The notes under the pieces are model-generated. The model was not told where the DNA came from and searched no databases. It saw only the letters and a list, made by a program, of their open reading frames with translations. 43,012 nt of DNA from Aquimarina algiphila (GTDB lineage Bacteria; Bacteroidota; Bacteroidia; Flavobacteriales; Flavobacteriaceae). Shown one piece after another: positions 1 to 8,383 of this stretch (position 1 is its first letter; each line of letters opens with the position of its first letter). The DNA is taken from positions 1-43,012 of the forward strand of contig NZ_VLNR01000057.1 in assembly GCF_007489275.1 (NCBI RefSeq), read 5' to 3'. The translations under genes were made by a program, and so were the position numbers.

Positions 1-6
1 GAAATG

Positions 7-140
7 TGGCACAATTAGAACCGAAATTAACTCGACTCAATTTACATTGGCACAATTCGAACTGTAAAAAGTGGCACAGTTTGAACTGAAATTACTGGCA
101 CTATAGCTCCGAAATCAGTGGCACAAATCAAACCGAATTA
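7..140. repeat. Cluster of five TGGCACA-type direct repeats, possible IS21-family terminus
   Basis: Five imperfect copies of a unit of about 23 bp start at 7, 48, 72, 96 and 119. Each begins TGGCACA or TGGCAC, has a GAAC/AACC-like core and mostly ends in an AAATTA-like tail. Copies 2 to 5 are spaced 24, 24 and 23 bp; the first is 41 bp upstream of the second. IS21-family insertion sequences are known to carry several directly repeated transposase-binding sites at their ends, so this may be the end of such an element lying mostly left of the window. No istA/istB coding sequence is visible, so the assignment is inference. Spacers are absent, which rules out a CRISPR array. Confidence 0.45.
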
Positions 141-231
141 TCCACCTATAAATGAATCCTGTTTTTCTTTATTATATTACTAAAAACATTTCTTGTTTAT
201 TTCTATGAACAAGTCATGATATCAAAAGTAT

Positions 232-260
232 TTGATTCTATATATTTATTATAGAATCAA
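232..260. other. AT-rich perfect hairpin in the left intergenic region
   Basis: A 10-bp perfect inverted repeat (TTGATTCTAT at 232-241, ATAGAATCAA at 251-260) encloses a 9-nt AT loop. A weaker 6-bp hairpin (CTTGTT/AACAAG, 192-213) lies just before it. No T-run follows and no gene reads into it, so it is not an obvious terminator. The stretch from 141 to 318 otherwise holds no gene that I can support. Confidence 0.35.
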
Positions 261-318
261 TTTATATTCGCTTTGATTTCGTATATATTAGAACGATAAA
301 CTCTATCTCTCAAAAGTC

Positions 319-359
319 AAAATAAAAAACCACTCTATTATAGAGTGGTTTTTTATTTT
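319..359. terminator. Bidirectional intrinsic terminator
   Basis: A perfect 19-bp inverted repeat (arms 319-337 and 341-359, loop TTA) has the core CCACTCTA/TAGAGTGG flanked by A-runs on the left and T-runs on the right. It therefore works as a Rho-independent terminator in both directions. It lies 35 bp beyond the stop codon of the minus-strand lipoprotein gene ending at 395. Confidence 0.9.
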
Positions 360-394
360 GACAGATACTTTATTAGTAACAAAAATCAATATGA

Positions 395-829
395 TTATTG
401 TCTATCAAAAGACCTTTCTATAACGACATTTCCAGTCGAAGGATCTGTGTCTATTATTTCTAATTTGTCTGCTGCTACAGAAAAAGTAAATTGTGATTCA
501 GTTGATGTAATTACTGCACCTTGGGCATCAAGAAACTCAATTTTATCCCCATTAGTTCTATAACTAGCAGAACTTTCTACTACAGGCAAACAATCTGTTC
601 TATCCTGATTTGCTTCAAAATTTCTTTGACTAAAAGTATTATCAGTAAAAGTATATATTGTATTTTTCTCGCAATCCAGCAGATTAATTGGAGCACCATC
701 AGTATCAGTTGCATTGGCTAATTTCCAAGCACCTACTATAGAGTTATTGATCTTATCATCATCGTCATTTTTACAAGAAGTAAATGCTATTGCTACAAGT
801 AGGATACATAATAAAAAAGGCTTTTTCAT
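395..829 (-). CDS. Lipocalin-like outer-membrane lipoprotein
   Basis: This 144-residue protein starts with a lipoprotein signal peptide (Lys-Lys, hydrophobic stretch, lipobox FTSC with the lipidated Cys near residue 19), followed by an acidic KNDDDD linker as is common in surface lipoproteins of Bacteroidota. The mature part opens with IVGAWKL and runs as short beta strands (TIYTFTDN, YRTNGDKIEF, FTFSVAADKLEI), the pattern of the lipocalin-like domain found in many small flavobacterial lipoproteins. Two Cys in the body could form a disulfide. The gene stands alone with its own probable promoter and a strong terminator. Ligand and role are unknown; the fold call rests on the GAW motif and strand pattern. 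Confidence 0.7.
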   Translation of the reverse strand: MKKPFLLCILLVAIAFTSCKNDDDDKINNSIVGAWKLANATDTDGAPINLLDCEKNTIYTFTDNTFSQRNFEANQDRTDCLPVVESSASYRTNGDKIEFLDAQGAVITSTESQFTFSVAADKLEIIDTDPSTGNVVIERSFDRQ

Positions 830-869
830 ATTTAATAAGGTTTTAAGTTTACGTATTTAATTAGTGGGT

Positions 870-877
870 CAAAAGTA
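870..877 (-). promoter_or_regulatory. Candidate -7 box for the lipocalin-like gene
   Basis: Read on the minus strand this is TACTTTTG, an exact fit to the Bacteroidota -7 consensus TAnnTTTG, 41 bp upstream of the ATG at 829. No good TTTG -33 element lies 19-21 bp further upstream, so the call is tentative. Confidence 0.4.
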
Positions 878-1005
878 AAAAAAAAGAACGTCTTCTAATA
901 GTATTTTATTGTATTCATTAAATATACTCCTATTGGTAATTTCTTTATGTTGATCTTTAAATTATAGTGTTCATTTATAATGTTTTATATAATAAAAATC
1001 AGAAA

Positions 1006-1734
1006 TCAGGAATTACTCATATTATAAATAGGTTCTGTATTATCTAATACTTCTTTAAGTTCTTTTGAAGCTTTATAATATTGTTCAGCAACTTTTTCTT
1101 CAGGATATTCTTCAAAAATAATTTTTCTTTTGTTGTAAAAAGAATCCATAAATTCGTAATAAGATGGGTCATTACATAATTTAAGAATCGTAGCTTTTTT
1201 AAATTGATGAAGAGTTCCTAATAAATTACTCAAAAACTCCCTAGAAGAATCTTGTTGCATATATTCATTAAGAACAGGTAAACTATGCCAATGGTTAAAA
1301 AAAGGAAGTGCATCTTCATGAAAAAACTTCATAAAACTTTCTTTTATTTTCTCTAGTTCTTCTATTTTTTCTATTTGTACACCTTCGTTAGGAAGAATAT
1401 TTCTGAAATTAGTTTCAACACTAAAAGAACTATAAACCTCCTGATAAGTAATCTCTGTTCCGAAAAGACCATTTTTAGACAGAATAGGATGAACTATTTT
1501 TTCTAATTCCGGGAAAGCGGTATGAAGCCAAAACCTATGAATAACAACAAAATTTTTAGCATCATTGTTCACTACTTTATAATCCTCTGTAATACTGTAT
1601 CCAAACGTAAAAAAATGTTTATTATTTTTTTTTATAAATTCTCCTCCATGTTTATCAAAACTACCTTGAAAATCATTTATTTTTTGTTCTTCAAAAAGAT
1701 TTAACAACTCCTTGTATACAACTTCTGAATTCAT
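1006..1734 (-). CDS. Hypothetical cytosolic protein, candidate immunity protein of the 656-aa toxin
   Basis: A 242-residue protein with no signal peptide or membrane segment, rich in Phe, Glu and Lys and predicted by eye to be mostly helical. I recognise no family. It is the last gene of the ten-gene operon, starting 3 bp after the stop of the exported 656-aa toxin-like protein. That is where the immunity gene sits in polymorphic toxin systems: directly downstream, translationally linked, encoding a cytosolic partner. Base composition looks AT-richer than the upstream operon genes, as often seen in exchanged cassette genes. No convincing terminator is seen in the 176 bp after it. The immunity role is inferred from position only. 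Confidence 0.5.
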   Translation of the reverse strand: MNSEVVYKELLNLFEEQKINDFQGSFDKHGGEFIKKNNKHFFTFGYSITEDYKVVNNDAKNFVVIHRFWLHTAFPELEKIVHPILSKNGLFGTEITYQEVYSSFSVETNFRNILPNEGVQIEKIEELEKIKESFMKFFHEDALPFFNHWHSLPVLNEYMQQDSSREFLSNLLGTLHQFKKATILKLCNDPSYYEFMDSFYNKRKIIFEEYPEEKVAEQYYKASKELKEVLDNTEPIYNMSNS

Positions 1735-1737
1735 TAT

Positions 1738-3708
1738 TTATTTAAAATTTAATTTATTCATATCTAAAACTTCTCCAAAACTATCATTTCCATCACTAAT
1801 AATTTTAAATACATCTTCTCTATAAATTCTAATCTCAACTCCCTGAACAAAAGATTCATCAGGTAAATCAAACTTATTTAACTCTCCTTTAGTACTTCTT
1901 ACTTCAAATTTAATATACTTTTTGTTAGGATTGTTTTTAAACACATCTATCAATTCACTTTTTTGGTTAGGTGTCCAAGGGGAACCTTTACTTAATTTAC
2001 TATCATTAATCACAGCTCTAAAATAGTCTATTTCTAAAATTTCATCAAACTGCTTTGTAACAAATAAATCATCTGCAATAACTACTTTAGAAGTTCCTTT
2101 TATATATATCTGGGTTAGATGCTTATAGCCATTTTGAAATAAGGTTTTAAATGGTTCTTTTGTTTTTATTAGCCCTGTAATAAGTGCTTCGAAATCTTTT
2201 CCTTTTTTAGTTACCACCTTAAAGAAATTAGCTTTTGACCATTTTGTCCATAGAGATCCTCCATTTTTAGAAATTTCAAAAGCATAAGCTGGATTTTCCT
2301 TTAACAATTTCCATGCATCAATATCCTCTGCTGTTTTAAGCAAGCCTCTTAATTCTGATCCATTACTTGCTGAAAGTAAATCTTTATCCAGGAGTTTCCA
2401 ATAATCACTTCCAATTTCATCTAGTTTATTTAATAAGTTAGCATCCGTCACATCATCTAGACTCCCAATCCAACCTTTTAAAGAAGCATACGAATCATCA
2501 ATCTTATCTATTAACTTAACCCCAGTACTAGAGGTATTACCCACAACTTTTCTAACCTGATTAATCAATTCGTCTATAAGATCTAAATTAACTTTCGATG
2601 GTGTGCTCGCAAAATTAGCTCCAACAGGATCTGCTATAACGAAACGACCATCAGAACCAATTAAAAATTGTAAATCATCGATTGATACATTTTTATCAAT
2701 CATCATTTGCTTTATAGCATTGAGATCATCGATACTCTTATCCGTAACTACTTTTAAGGCATCTGCATCGGCTATTATTTTAATCTCATCTCCAAAAACA
2801 TCTACAATTTGTTCTGAACCCTTTGCATACTTTTTCATCACGATAGCGGGCGTCCCTATTTTTGTCGTTGGATTAATATGGACCGTTTTCTCAATGATTT
2901 CGACTACTGGAAACCCTCTATTTGATAATTGTTGAAGCGCTTCCACTTCACTATTAAGTACATTTACATTTTTACCTTCTCGTAAAAGAGCAATTACCTT
3001 ATCATTATTACCGTCATCTATGATAAATACTTTTTTATTTGCTCCTGCTCCGCCACCTATTTCAGCTCCTAATTTTGCGTCTTTATATAAATCACCAGTA
3101 GTAGCCCAATTCACTTCCTCTAGGAAACCAACTCTGTTACCACTTTGTACGATATCAAGACCGTCATATTTCCCCACTTTTGTTCCATCAGGAATAATTT
3201 GTTTTTTTGATAGTTTACCGCCAACAATTCTACACACTAGATTACCATCTCCATCTGTTACATTTGCAAAAATTTGAGATCCTGACTTTTTTGCACTAAT
3301 GATTACAGGTAAAGAAGTATCAAAAATTTCATCAGCCTTTTTAAGTCCTTCCAATACAGCATCTACATTAGATGTTTTAGCTATTTTAAAAAGTTCTGTT
3401 AAACCTTCATACCCTGTTTTATTAGCAAAAGTAAATCTATCACTCACTTTTGATAAGGTTTGTAAATGATCTAAATCAATTCTAACACCAGGAAAATCTT
3501 TCATCGATTTCCAGGACTTAAATGCTTGTTCTGGGAAATCATCAAAATATTTAAAAACCTCATCAGAATTTGCCCCAAGCAAATCAGATTTAAGTAACGC
3601 GGATAAACAATCATTACTTAAGCAATCCTCTGTAGAAGCATACGTATTTTCTAATCCAATTATTCCAATTAGACAAAATACTACTATTGATTTGATTAAT
3701 CTTTTCAT
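1738..3708 (-). CDS. Exported polymorphic-toxin-like protein with kinase-like core and unknown C-terminal domain
   Basis: A 656-residue protein with a Sec signal peptide (MKRLIKS, hydrophobic stretch, cleavage near TYAS) and two Cys just after it. Residues about 30-130 and 395-500 are helical with Trp-containing phrases (FKSWKSMKDFPGV; DAWKLLKENPAYAF) of the kind seen ahead of toxin domains in Bacteroidota Rhs and polymorphic toxins. Residues about 226-385 look like a degenerate kinase-like fold: a KVFIIDD strand, a helix with EVEALQQL, a hinge-like AIVMKKYAKG, then DLQFLIGSDGRFVIADP, where ADP may stand for DFG. The last ~115 residues (from about 540; DYFRAV, SPWTPNQKSELIDVF, KYIKFEVRS) form a separate domain I cannot assign and the likeliest effector. 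There is no T9SS sorting domain. The candidate immunity gene follows after 3 bp. Confidence 0.6.
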   Translation of the reverse strand: MKRLIKSIVVFCLIGIIGLENTYASTEDCLSNDCLSALLKSDLLGANSDEVFKYFDDFPEQAFKSWKSMKDFPGVRIDLDHLQTLSKVSDRFTFANKTGYEGLTELFKIAKTSNVDAVLEGLKKADEIFDTSLPVIISAKKSGSQIFANVTDGDGNLVCRIVGGKLSKKQIIPDGTKVGKYDGLDIVQSGNRVGFLEEVNWATTGDLYKDAKLGAEIGGGAGANKKVFIIDDGNNDKVIALLREGKNVNVLNSEVEALQQLSNRGFPVVEIIEKTVHINPTTKIGTPAIVMKKYAKGSEQIVDVFGDEIKIIADADALKVVTDKSIDDLNAIKQMMIDKNVSIDDLQFLIGSDGRFVIADPVGANFASTPSKVNLDLIDELINQVRKVVGNTSSTGVKLIDKIDDSYASLKGWIGSLDDVTDANLLNKLDEIGSDYWKLLDKDLLSASNGSELRGLLKTAEDIDAWKLLKENPAYAFEISKNGGSLWTKWSKANFFKVVTKKGKDFEALITGLIKTKEPFKTLFQNGYKHLTQIYIKGTSKVVIADDLFVTKQFDEILEIDYFRAVINDSKLSKGSPWTPNQKSELIDVFKNNPNKKYIKFEVRSTKGELNKFDLPDESFVQGVEIRIYREDVFKIISDGNDSFGEVLDMNKLNFK

Positions 3709-3721
3709 TTGTTTTATACTT

Positions 3722-4165
3722 TTAATGATCCAACATCACTTGCCAAATACCATGAACATACATAGATGCTGGTTGTCTTCCTCCACCATCTGTATAGTCA
3801 AATACAGTTGCAACAGTGATATCATTTATCTCCTTAATAATTACCTTTAATGTTTGGTGTTTTTCGATTCCCAAACTTACATAACCAGAAATTGGATCTT
3901 TAAACAGCTCTAAATCAAATATCTTAGAAAACAAAATGAGCACATCTTCATCAAAAGCCGTATTGTTTAATACAAAGTTTTCTGTATCAAAATTTCCAGT
4001 GAGATCGAGGGTAATTTCATTTTGTCCAATACTAAAACTGATCAATTGTTTACTAACCCAACCAATAGGGTTAGGAGCAATAAATCTTTCTTTAACTAAC
4101 GCTTGATCTATCTTATCATCCTGATCATAATACGTATAAGAATTTATATTATTTAAGATTTTCAT
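3722..4165 (-). CDS. Candidate immunity protein of the TNT-domain toxin
   Basis: A 147-residue leaderless protein, mixed alpha/beta, acidic, with a C-terminal GGGRQPASMYVHGIWQVML segment. Its ATG follows immediately after the stop codon of the TNT-domain protein (no intergenic base), so translation is probably coupled. A small cytosolic protein directly behind a toxin C-terminus is the standard arrangement for immunity genes; Mycobacterium tuberculosis TNT likewise has a dedicated neutralising partner (IFT). I see no recognisable similarity to IFT or to a named Imm family, so the role is inferred from position. The next gene, a second toxin-like protein, starts 13 bp downstream. Confidence 0.55.
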   Translation of the reverse strand: MKILNNINSYTYYDQDDKIDQALVKERFIAPNPIGWVSKQLISFSIGQNEITLDLTGNFDTENFVLNNTAFDEDVLILFSKIFDLELFKDPISGYVSLGIEKHQTLKVIIKEINDITVATVFDYTDGGGRQPASMYVHGIWQVMLDH

Positions 4166-7100
4166 TTAATTACAATCTGGTAAATTAACGACTTGTTTGA
4201 TTTTGTTAATAATATTATCTGCGCGAGCAGCAGAAGATGTATTATCTATTACCTTAACCCATTTACCACCTTTAAATTCCATGCGTTCTACGATTTTTAT
4301 AATATTTCTATCTGCCAATTCTTTTAGAGACATCGATGATTTGACCTGATCTCCAAGTCCTGTTTTACCAAACCACGGCATCACTTCAGAAAATTCAAAT
4401 TTAAGGTTTGGTGGTGGAGCTTGTACAAATTCAAATTTGATATAGTGAGTCCCTTCTCCAATATCATATTTCAGTGCTCTAGAATCGTATGTAAATGATA
4501 AATCTCCTATTTTTTCATTTCCATACACAGGGCTTGCAAATTCTCCACTTATATCCCCTGGACCTTGAAATCTATCATAAAATTTAGTTTCTTGAGCAAT
4601 ATCAGAACCAGTTTTGGCAATAACATCTCCCTTTGATCCATTAAAAGGAGGCCATCCCCCATTTAAATTATTAGAGGTCATCAAGTTCTCTAGCTTTGTC
4701 CAATCACTATTACTAAAATGTACCCAAGCCTCATCTCCTAATGTGGGGTTTTGAGCGAATTCATCAACTGAAGCTAAGAATTTTTCTTTTGTAACACCTC
4801 TTACAAAATCTGCTGTATTATCTACGGCATCAAAAGCCTTTTTCAATGCCAAGGCCTGATCATAAATCTTCTGATATTTTTGTCTGGCAGCGGAAGGAAT
4901 ATTGTTAAGTTTAATTCTTTGTCTTGCTAATAAATCTTTTACCTTCTTCAACTCCTCATTAAATTTTGCTGGAGTTTGTGCTTTTATATTTTTAAGTGAT
5001 TCTATAAGCTTTGCTCCATTAAAATCTATCTTATGTCCTTTGAAAGATGGGATATCGCTTACAAACTTTGTAAGAGCACTTTTACTAGCCAAACTTATAT
5101 TTTTGATACCACTTGTCGTTTTCTGAGCTATTTTAACAATACCTGGAACTGCTGCTGGTAATGTGGCTATTCCAAAAATCATGTTTGCAGTTTCTACACC
5201 CTCTACAAAATCATCTCCCATAGCTTCTTTTAAATCTTTTTCATTAACGGCAATAACAATGTCTGTTGCAGCAAAAACAATTTCGGCTCCTGCCAAAAAC
5301 TTTGCTGCAAAAGCAACAGAAGTACCTCCAGAAGGTATAAAAGTGGCCGCAGAACCAGCTATAACAACTGCATCTAGAATAACTCTACCTAAAACTCCAT
5401 TTTGTTGGGCATCTATATTATTGCTCATCCATGCCAAGTACATTGCAGGTACTACTATGACTGTGCCTTTTTTAAACTCAACCTCCCTAGTGATTTCTGT
5501 ATCAGCAAGAAACTCGACAATTACAAAATCTAATGGTTTTAATTTATCAGTTTCAATTATTGTCTTACTATTTTTACCTTCATTCTGGATTGCTAGATTT
5601 ACACTTACAGAAGCAGAATTAGAGGTAAGTACAATGTTAGAACTATATTCATAATCATTGAGACTATTTCCTACATTGTCTGTAAAGTTTCCATTACGCG
5701 CCATAGGGAAATATCGCTCTGTAGCATTGTCTATATCTATTTTTGGAATCTTACTCGTTTTGGCCGATAGATAATCTACTTCAGCCATCATATGGTCTTT
5801 TATATCATTTGACAATTCTTTGTTAGGATCACCATATGCTTTTTGCATAATTTTTGATAGTTGTAAAATGAAATTTGTTGCGTACCGATTATCTGTGTTC
5901 CAAATTTCTGTAATACTTGAACCTTTAAGGACTGTCCATATTTTGGAAAAAAGAGTATAATTATTATCTGTCCCTTTTAATGCATTAAGAATGGTTTCTG
6001 CATCTTCAAAATTATCATGGAGATTGTCAAAAATATAACCTATAAGACTTTCTGTATCATTTAAAAATATACTATCATCTCCTTTATCTAAAGCATATTG
6101 TAATAAATCTAATCTATCTTGTACTACACCAATACCATCTTCACTTAATAGTTTAGCATAATCAGAAATAAAAGAGCTCATTAAACTACTAGAACTTAAC
6201 ACTCCTTGATCTGTACATTTTTTTAAATATTCAAAATTCTTTACACCTGTATTAACATCACCATCATCATACGTAAGAAAATTATAAACAGTTTTTTTGT
6301 CTTCTTTTGAAGAAAGATTGTTAAAAATATTTACAACTAATTGTTCTTCGATATCTGTTAATGCCAGAACGCTTGCATCTTTATCAATTGCCCATTTAGC
6401 AAGCTCGATTCTTATATCTACCGCATTGTTTTTATCAAGAATTTTAGTTACTCCATCATAAAATATGTCAGAATATAAATTATAATCATTGTCATTAGAA
6501 TTTTTAATTATTTTCTTGAAGTTTCCGAGAGGTTCATCACCAGCAATTAAAAAATCATAAATCGCCTTGTTATTTTCAGGAATATAATTAAACATTCTAA
6601 ACGTTAAAGCCCTAACTATTTCTCTTTGTACAGGATCTAGATTTAGAAAGGTTGGTGTACTAAAGAAGGATATATCCAGCATTTTTTTAAACGCTTCCGG
6701 ATCATCTCTAGTCGCAAACAATTCTCCTAAGCTGTCTCCAAATATCCTTAAATTTTCTTTAATATGATTTGAATTAACGTTTGAGGTAACAACATCTACA
6801 ATTTTTAATAAATTACTGTAATCATTATTCGTTCCTTTCAAATAATTATGAAAATTGGCATCTACTTCATTTGGATTGAAAGATATAATTTTCTTCAATG
6901 TAGGAACTACATAATATGGTCTAATCGTTTCTCCTGCAGTCTTCTTAAAATACTCATACAAAACATCAACAAGAAACGCTCTTTCAGATTTCAAATAAGC
7001 ACTGCTATTTTGGGTGCATATATACATAAGCTCTCCTAAAAACGAAGTATAGTTATCTCCATCAAAAGGATTAATGGATCTATCATCCATCTCCTCTATG

Positions 7101-8362
7101 AGCGTTAAAAAAAGTTTATTGTTATCTTCTTTAAAATCCGCAAACAAACTTTTATAATTAGCACTCTTTATATTATGTAAAAGATATAATACAACTGCCT
7201 CTTGTTTCTCTTTTATGGTTTCTTTAGCAATACTTCTAATTGCTTTTATTACTACCGAATATTCGACATCCTTTAATACGTTAGAACATAAGCGTCTGGT
7301 CGCATCAACAATTTCATCAATATTTTCGGTATTAACAGCTGCAATAAACTTAGCTTTTTGACTTTTTCCTTCTTCACTGCTCAGGCTACTGCATTTACTG
7401 TTATTAATCATTCCTTTGAGAATCTCTTCTAAAAATTGAGATTCTGGAAGATCTGCATCTGTTAGGTAATTATACCAGGCATTAATTCTTTTATGATTTT
7501 TATCACCACTCGTACTTGAAAGGTTTGCAAAATGAGCCTTAAGTAAATCCCCATCTATTTTTTTGACATCATCCCCAAGTAAGTAGTTTTTAAATGACCA
7601 CCAGGAAATATTTGCTTTACTACCTTCTTTCCCTTTACCTCCTTTTAAGATAGCAAAATAATATCGTGATAATGCAATAGCCTTTGCCCCTCCTTTACTT
7701 AAAGTTTGTTGTATAAGAGCTTTTTTGTTTTTATCAGCTTCTCCATTTTTCTTAAAAAACTCCTTTAGCGTTTCATACGTTTTTCCTGCGGCTTCAGAAT
7801 TATCTGTCTTTACCGGACTGTCAAATGCCTTTTTGTAATAATCCCTAAGTTCTGTTGTGGAAGAAGATGAAACTTTGTATTTATCTCTAAATGGAAAAAA
7901 AGGCGCCGCAATAGCTTTTTTTCGATTTGCTACCCCATAATAGATTACCGGTTTGCCAACATTTGTCAATTTTTCATTGACTTCAATAAGTTTTTGATTA
8001 AGTTCTTCTATTTTTAATGGAGTATTACTTACTCCAATATCGGTTAAATCTAATTGATTTTCTACATAACCAGAAAGGAGTGCTGGATTAAAGGTATCAT
8101 CTCCTACAATATAAACATACCAATTTTTATCACTTTTATTATTTGCTTCGTTTTTTTTATTGTAGTCTATTAAGAACTCTAATTGATTGGAAATACCAAC
8201 ATTTACTTCTTCTATAGTTTTAAAATCAACCGTTTTAGCTGATGGTCCTTTATCGTTTGCAAAAACAATTGACTGTATACCCAAAAAGAATAATACCGTG
8301 CAAAAAAATCTAAGCATTGTTTTCGTATAGTATATAGACATAGTAAACTTTTTATATATCAT
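4166..8362 (-). CDS. Large exported toxin with C-terminal TNT-like NAD+ glycohydrolase domain
   Basis: A 1398-residue protein. The signal peptide sits at residues 16-36 (MLRFFCTVLFFLG, ending VFA), so translation may begin at 8362, 8341 or 8317. Residues about 40-900 are largely helical and repetitive (phrases such as NIKSANYKSLFADF and LLKIVDVVTSN), suggesting a superhelical carrier. Residues about 980-1075 contain hydrophobic Ala/Ile-rich segments (VILDAVVIAGSAATFIPSGG; IFGIATLPAAVPGIV) that could aid membrane passage. Residues about 1225-1395 match the TNT domain pattern: GGWPPFNGSKGDV, then YDRFQGPGDISGEFASPV, a strand-rich middle, and VMPWFGKTGLGDQVK, where the Gln corresponds to the conserved Gln of the TNT GxxxQ motif. 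TNT enzymes hydrolyse NAD+. There is no T9SS sorting domain. A small putative immunity gene abuts it. The TNT call is by motif reading, not by a search. Confidence 0.7.
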   Translation of the reverse strand: MIYKKFTMSIYYTKTMLRFFCTVLFFLGIQSIVFANDKGPSAKTVDFKTIEEVNVGISNQLEFLIDYNKKNEANNKSDKNWYVYIVGDDTFNPALLSGYVENQLDLTDIGVSNTPLKIEELNQKLIEVNEKLTNVGKPVIYYGVANRKKAIAAPFFPFRDKYKVSSSSTTELRDYYKKAFDSPVKTDNSEAAGKTYETLKEFFKKNGEADKNKKALIQQTLSKGGAKAIALSRYYFAILKGGKGKEGSKANISWWSFKNYLLGDDVKKIDGDLLKAHFANLSSTSGDKNHKRINAWYNYLTDADLPESQFLEEILKGMINNSKCSSLSSEEGKSQKAKFIAAVNTENIDEIVDATRRLCSNVLKDVEYSVVIKAIRSIAKETIKEKQEAVVLYLLHNIKSANYKSLFADFKEDNNKLFLTLIEEMDDRSINPFDGDNYTSFLGELMYICTQNSSAYLKSERAFLVDVLYEYFKKTAGETIRPYYVVPTLKKIISFNPNEVDANFHNYLKGTNNDYSNLLKIVDVVTSNVNSNHIKENLRIFGDSLGELFATRDDPEAFKKMLDISFFSTPTFLNLDPVQREIVRALTFRMFNYIPENNKAIYDFLIAGDEPLGNFKKIIKNSNDNDYNLYSDIFYDGVTKILDKNNAVDIRIELAKWAIDKDASVLALTDIEEQLVVNIFNNLSSKEDKKTVYNFLTYDDGDVNTGVKNFEYLKKCTDQGVLSSSSLMSSFISDYAKLLSEDGIGVVQDRLDLLQYALDKGDDSIFLNDTESLIGYIFDNLHDNFEDAETILNALKGTDNNYTLFSKIWTVLKGSSITEIWNTDNRYATNFILQLSKIMQKAYGDPNKELSNDIKDHMMAEVDYLSAKTSKIPKIDIDNATERYFPMARNGNFTDNVGNSLNDYEYSSNIVLTSNSASVSVNLAIQNEGKNSKTIIETDKLKPLDFVIVEFLADTEITREVEFKKGTVIVVPAMYLAWMSNNIDAQQNGVLGRVILDAVVIAGSAATFIPSGGTSVAFAAKFLAGAEIVFAATDIVIAVNEKDLKEAMGDDFVEGVETANMIFGIATLPAAVPGIVKIAQKTTSGIKNISLASKSALTKFVSDIPSFKGHKIDFNGAKLIESLKNIKAQTPAKFNEELKKVKDLLARQRIKLNNIPSAARQKYQKIYDQALALKKAFDAVDNTADFVRGVTKEKFLASVDEFAQNPTLGDEAWVHFSNSDWTKLENLMTSNNLNGGWPPFNGSKGDVIAKTGSDIAQETKFYDRFQGPGDISGEFASPVYGNEKIGDLSFTYDSRALKYDIGEGTHYIKFEFVQAPPPNLKFEFSEVMPWFGKTGLGDQVKSSMSLKELADRNIIKIVERMEFKGGKWVKVIDNTSSAARADNIINKIKQVVNLPDCN

Positions 8363-8383
8363 AGTTTTCTAAAAATCTTAATT

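Noticed and set aside
7..140. Possible CRISPR array at the left edge
   Set aside because: The units are imperfect, back-to-back without unique spacers, and no cas genes are present.
2603..3277. Two plus-strand frames (110 and 85 codons) opposite the 656-aa toxin-like protein
   Set aside because: Antisense shadows of a complete gene with signal peptide and domains; translations lack family features.
5163..5654. 163-codon plus-strand frame opposite the TNT-domain protein
   Set aside because: It mirrors the Ala/Ile-rich stretch of the real minus-strand gene, with low-complexity Ser/Thr/Ala translation and no motif.
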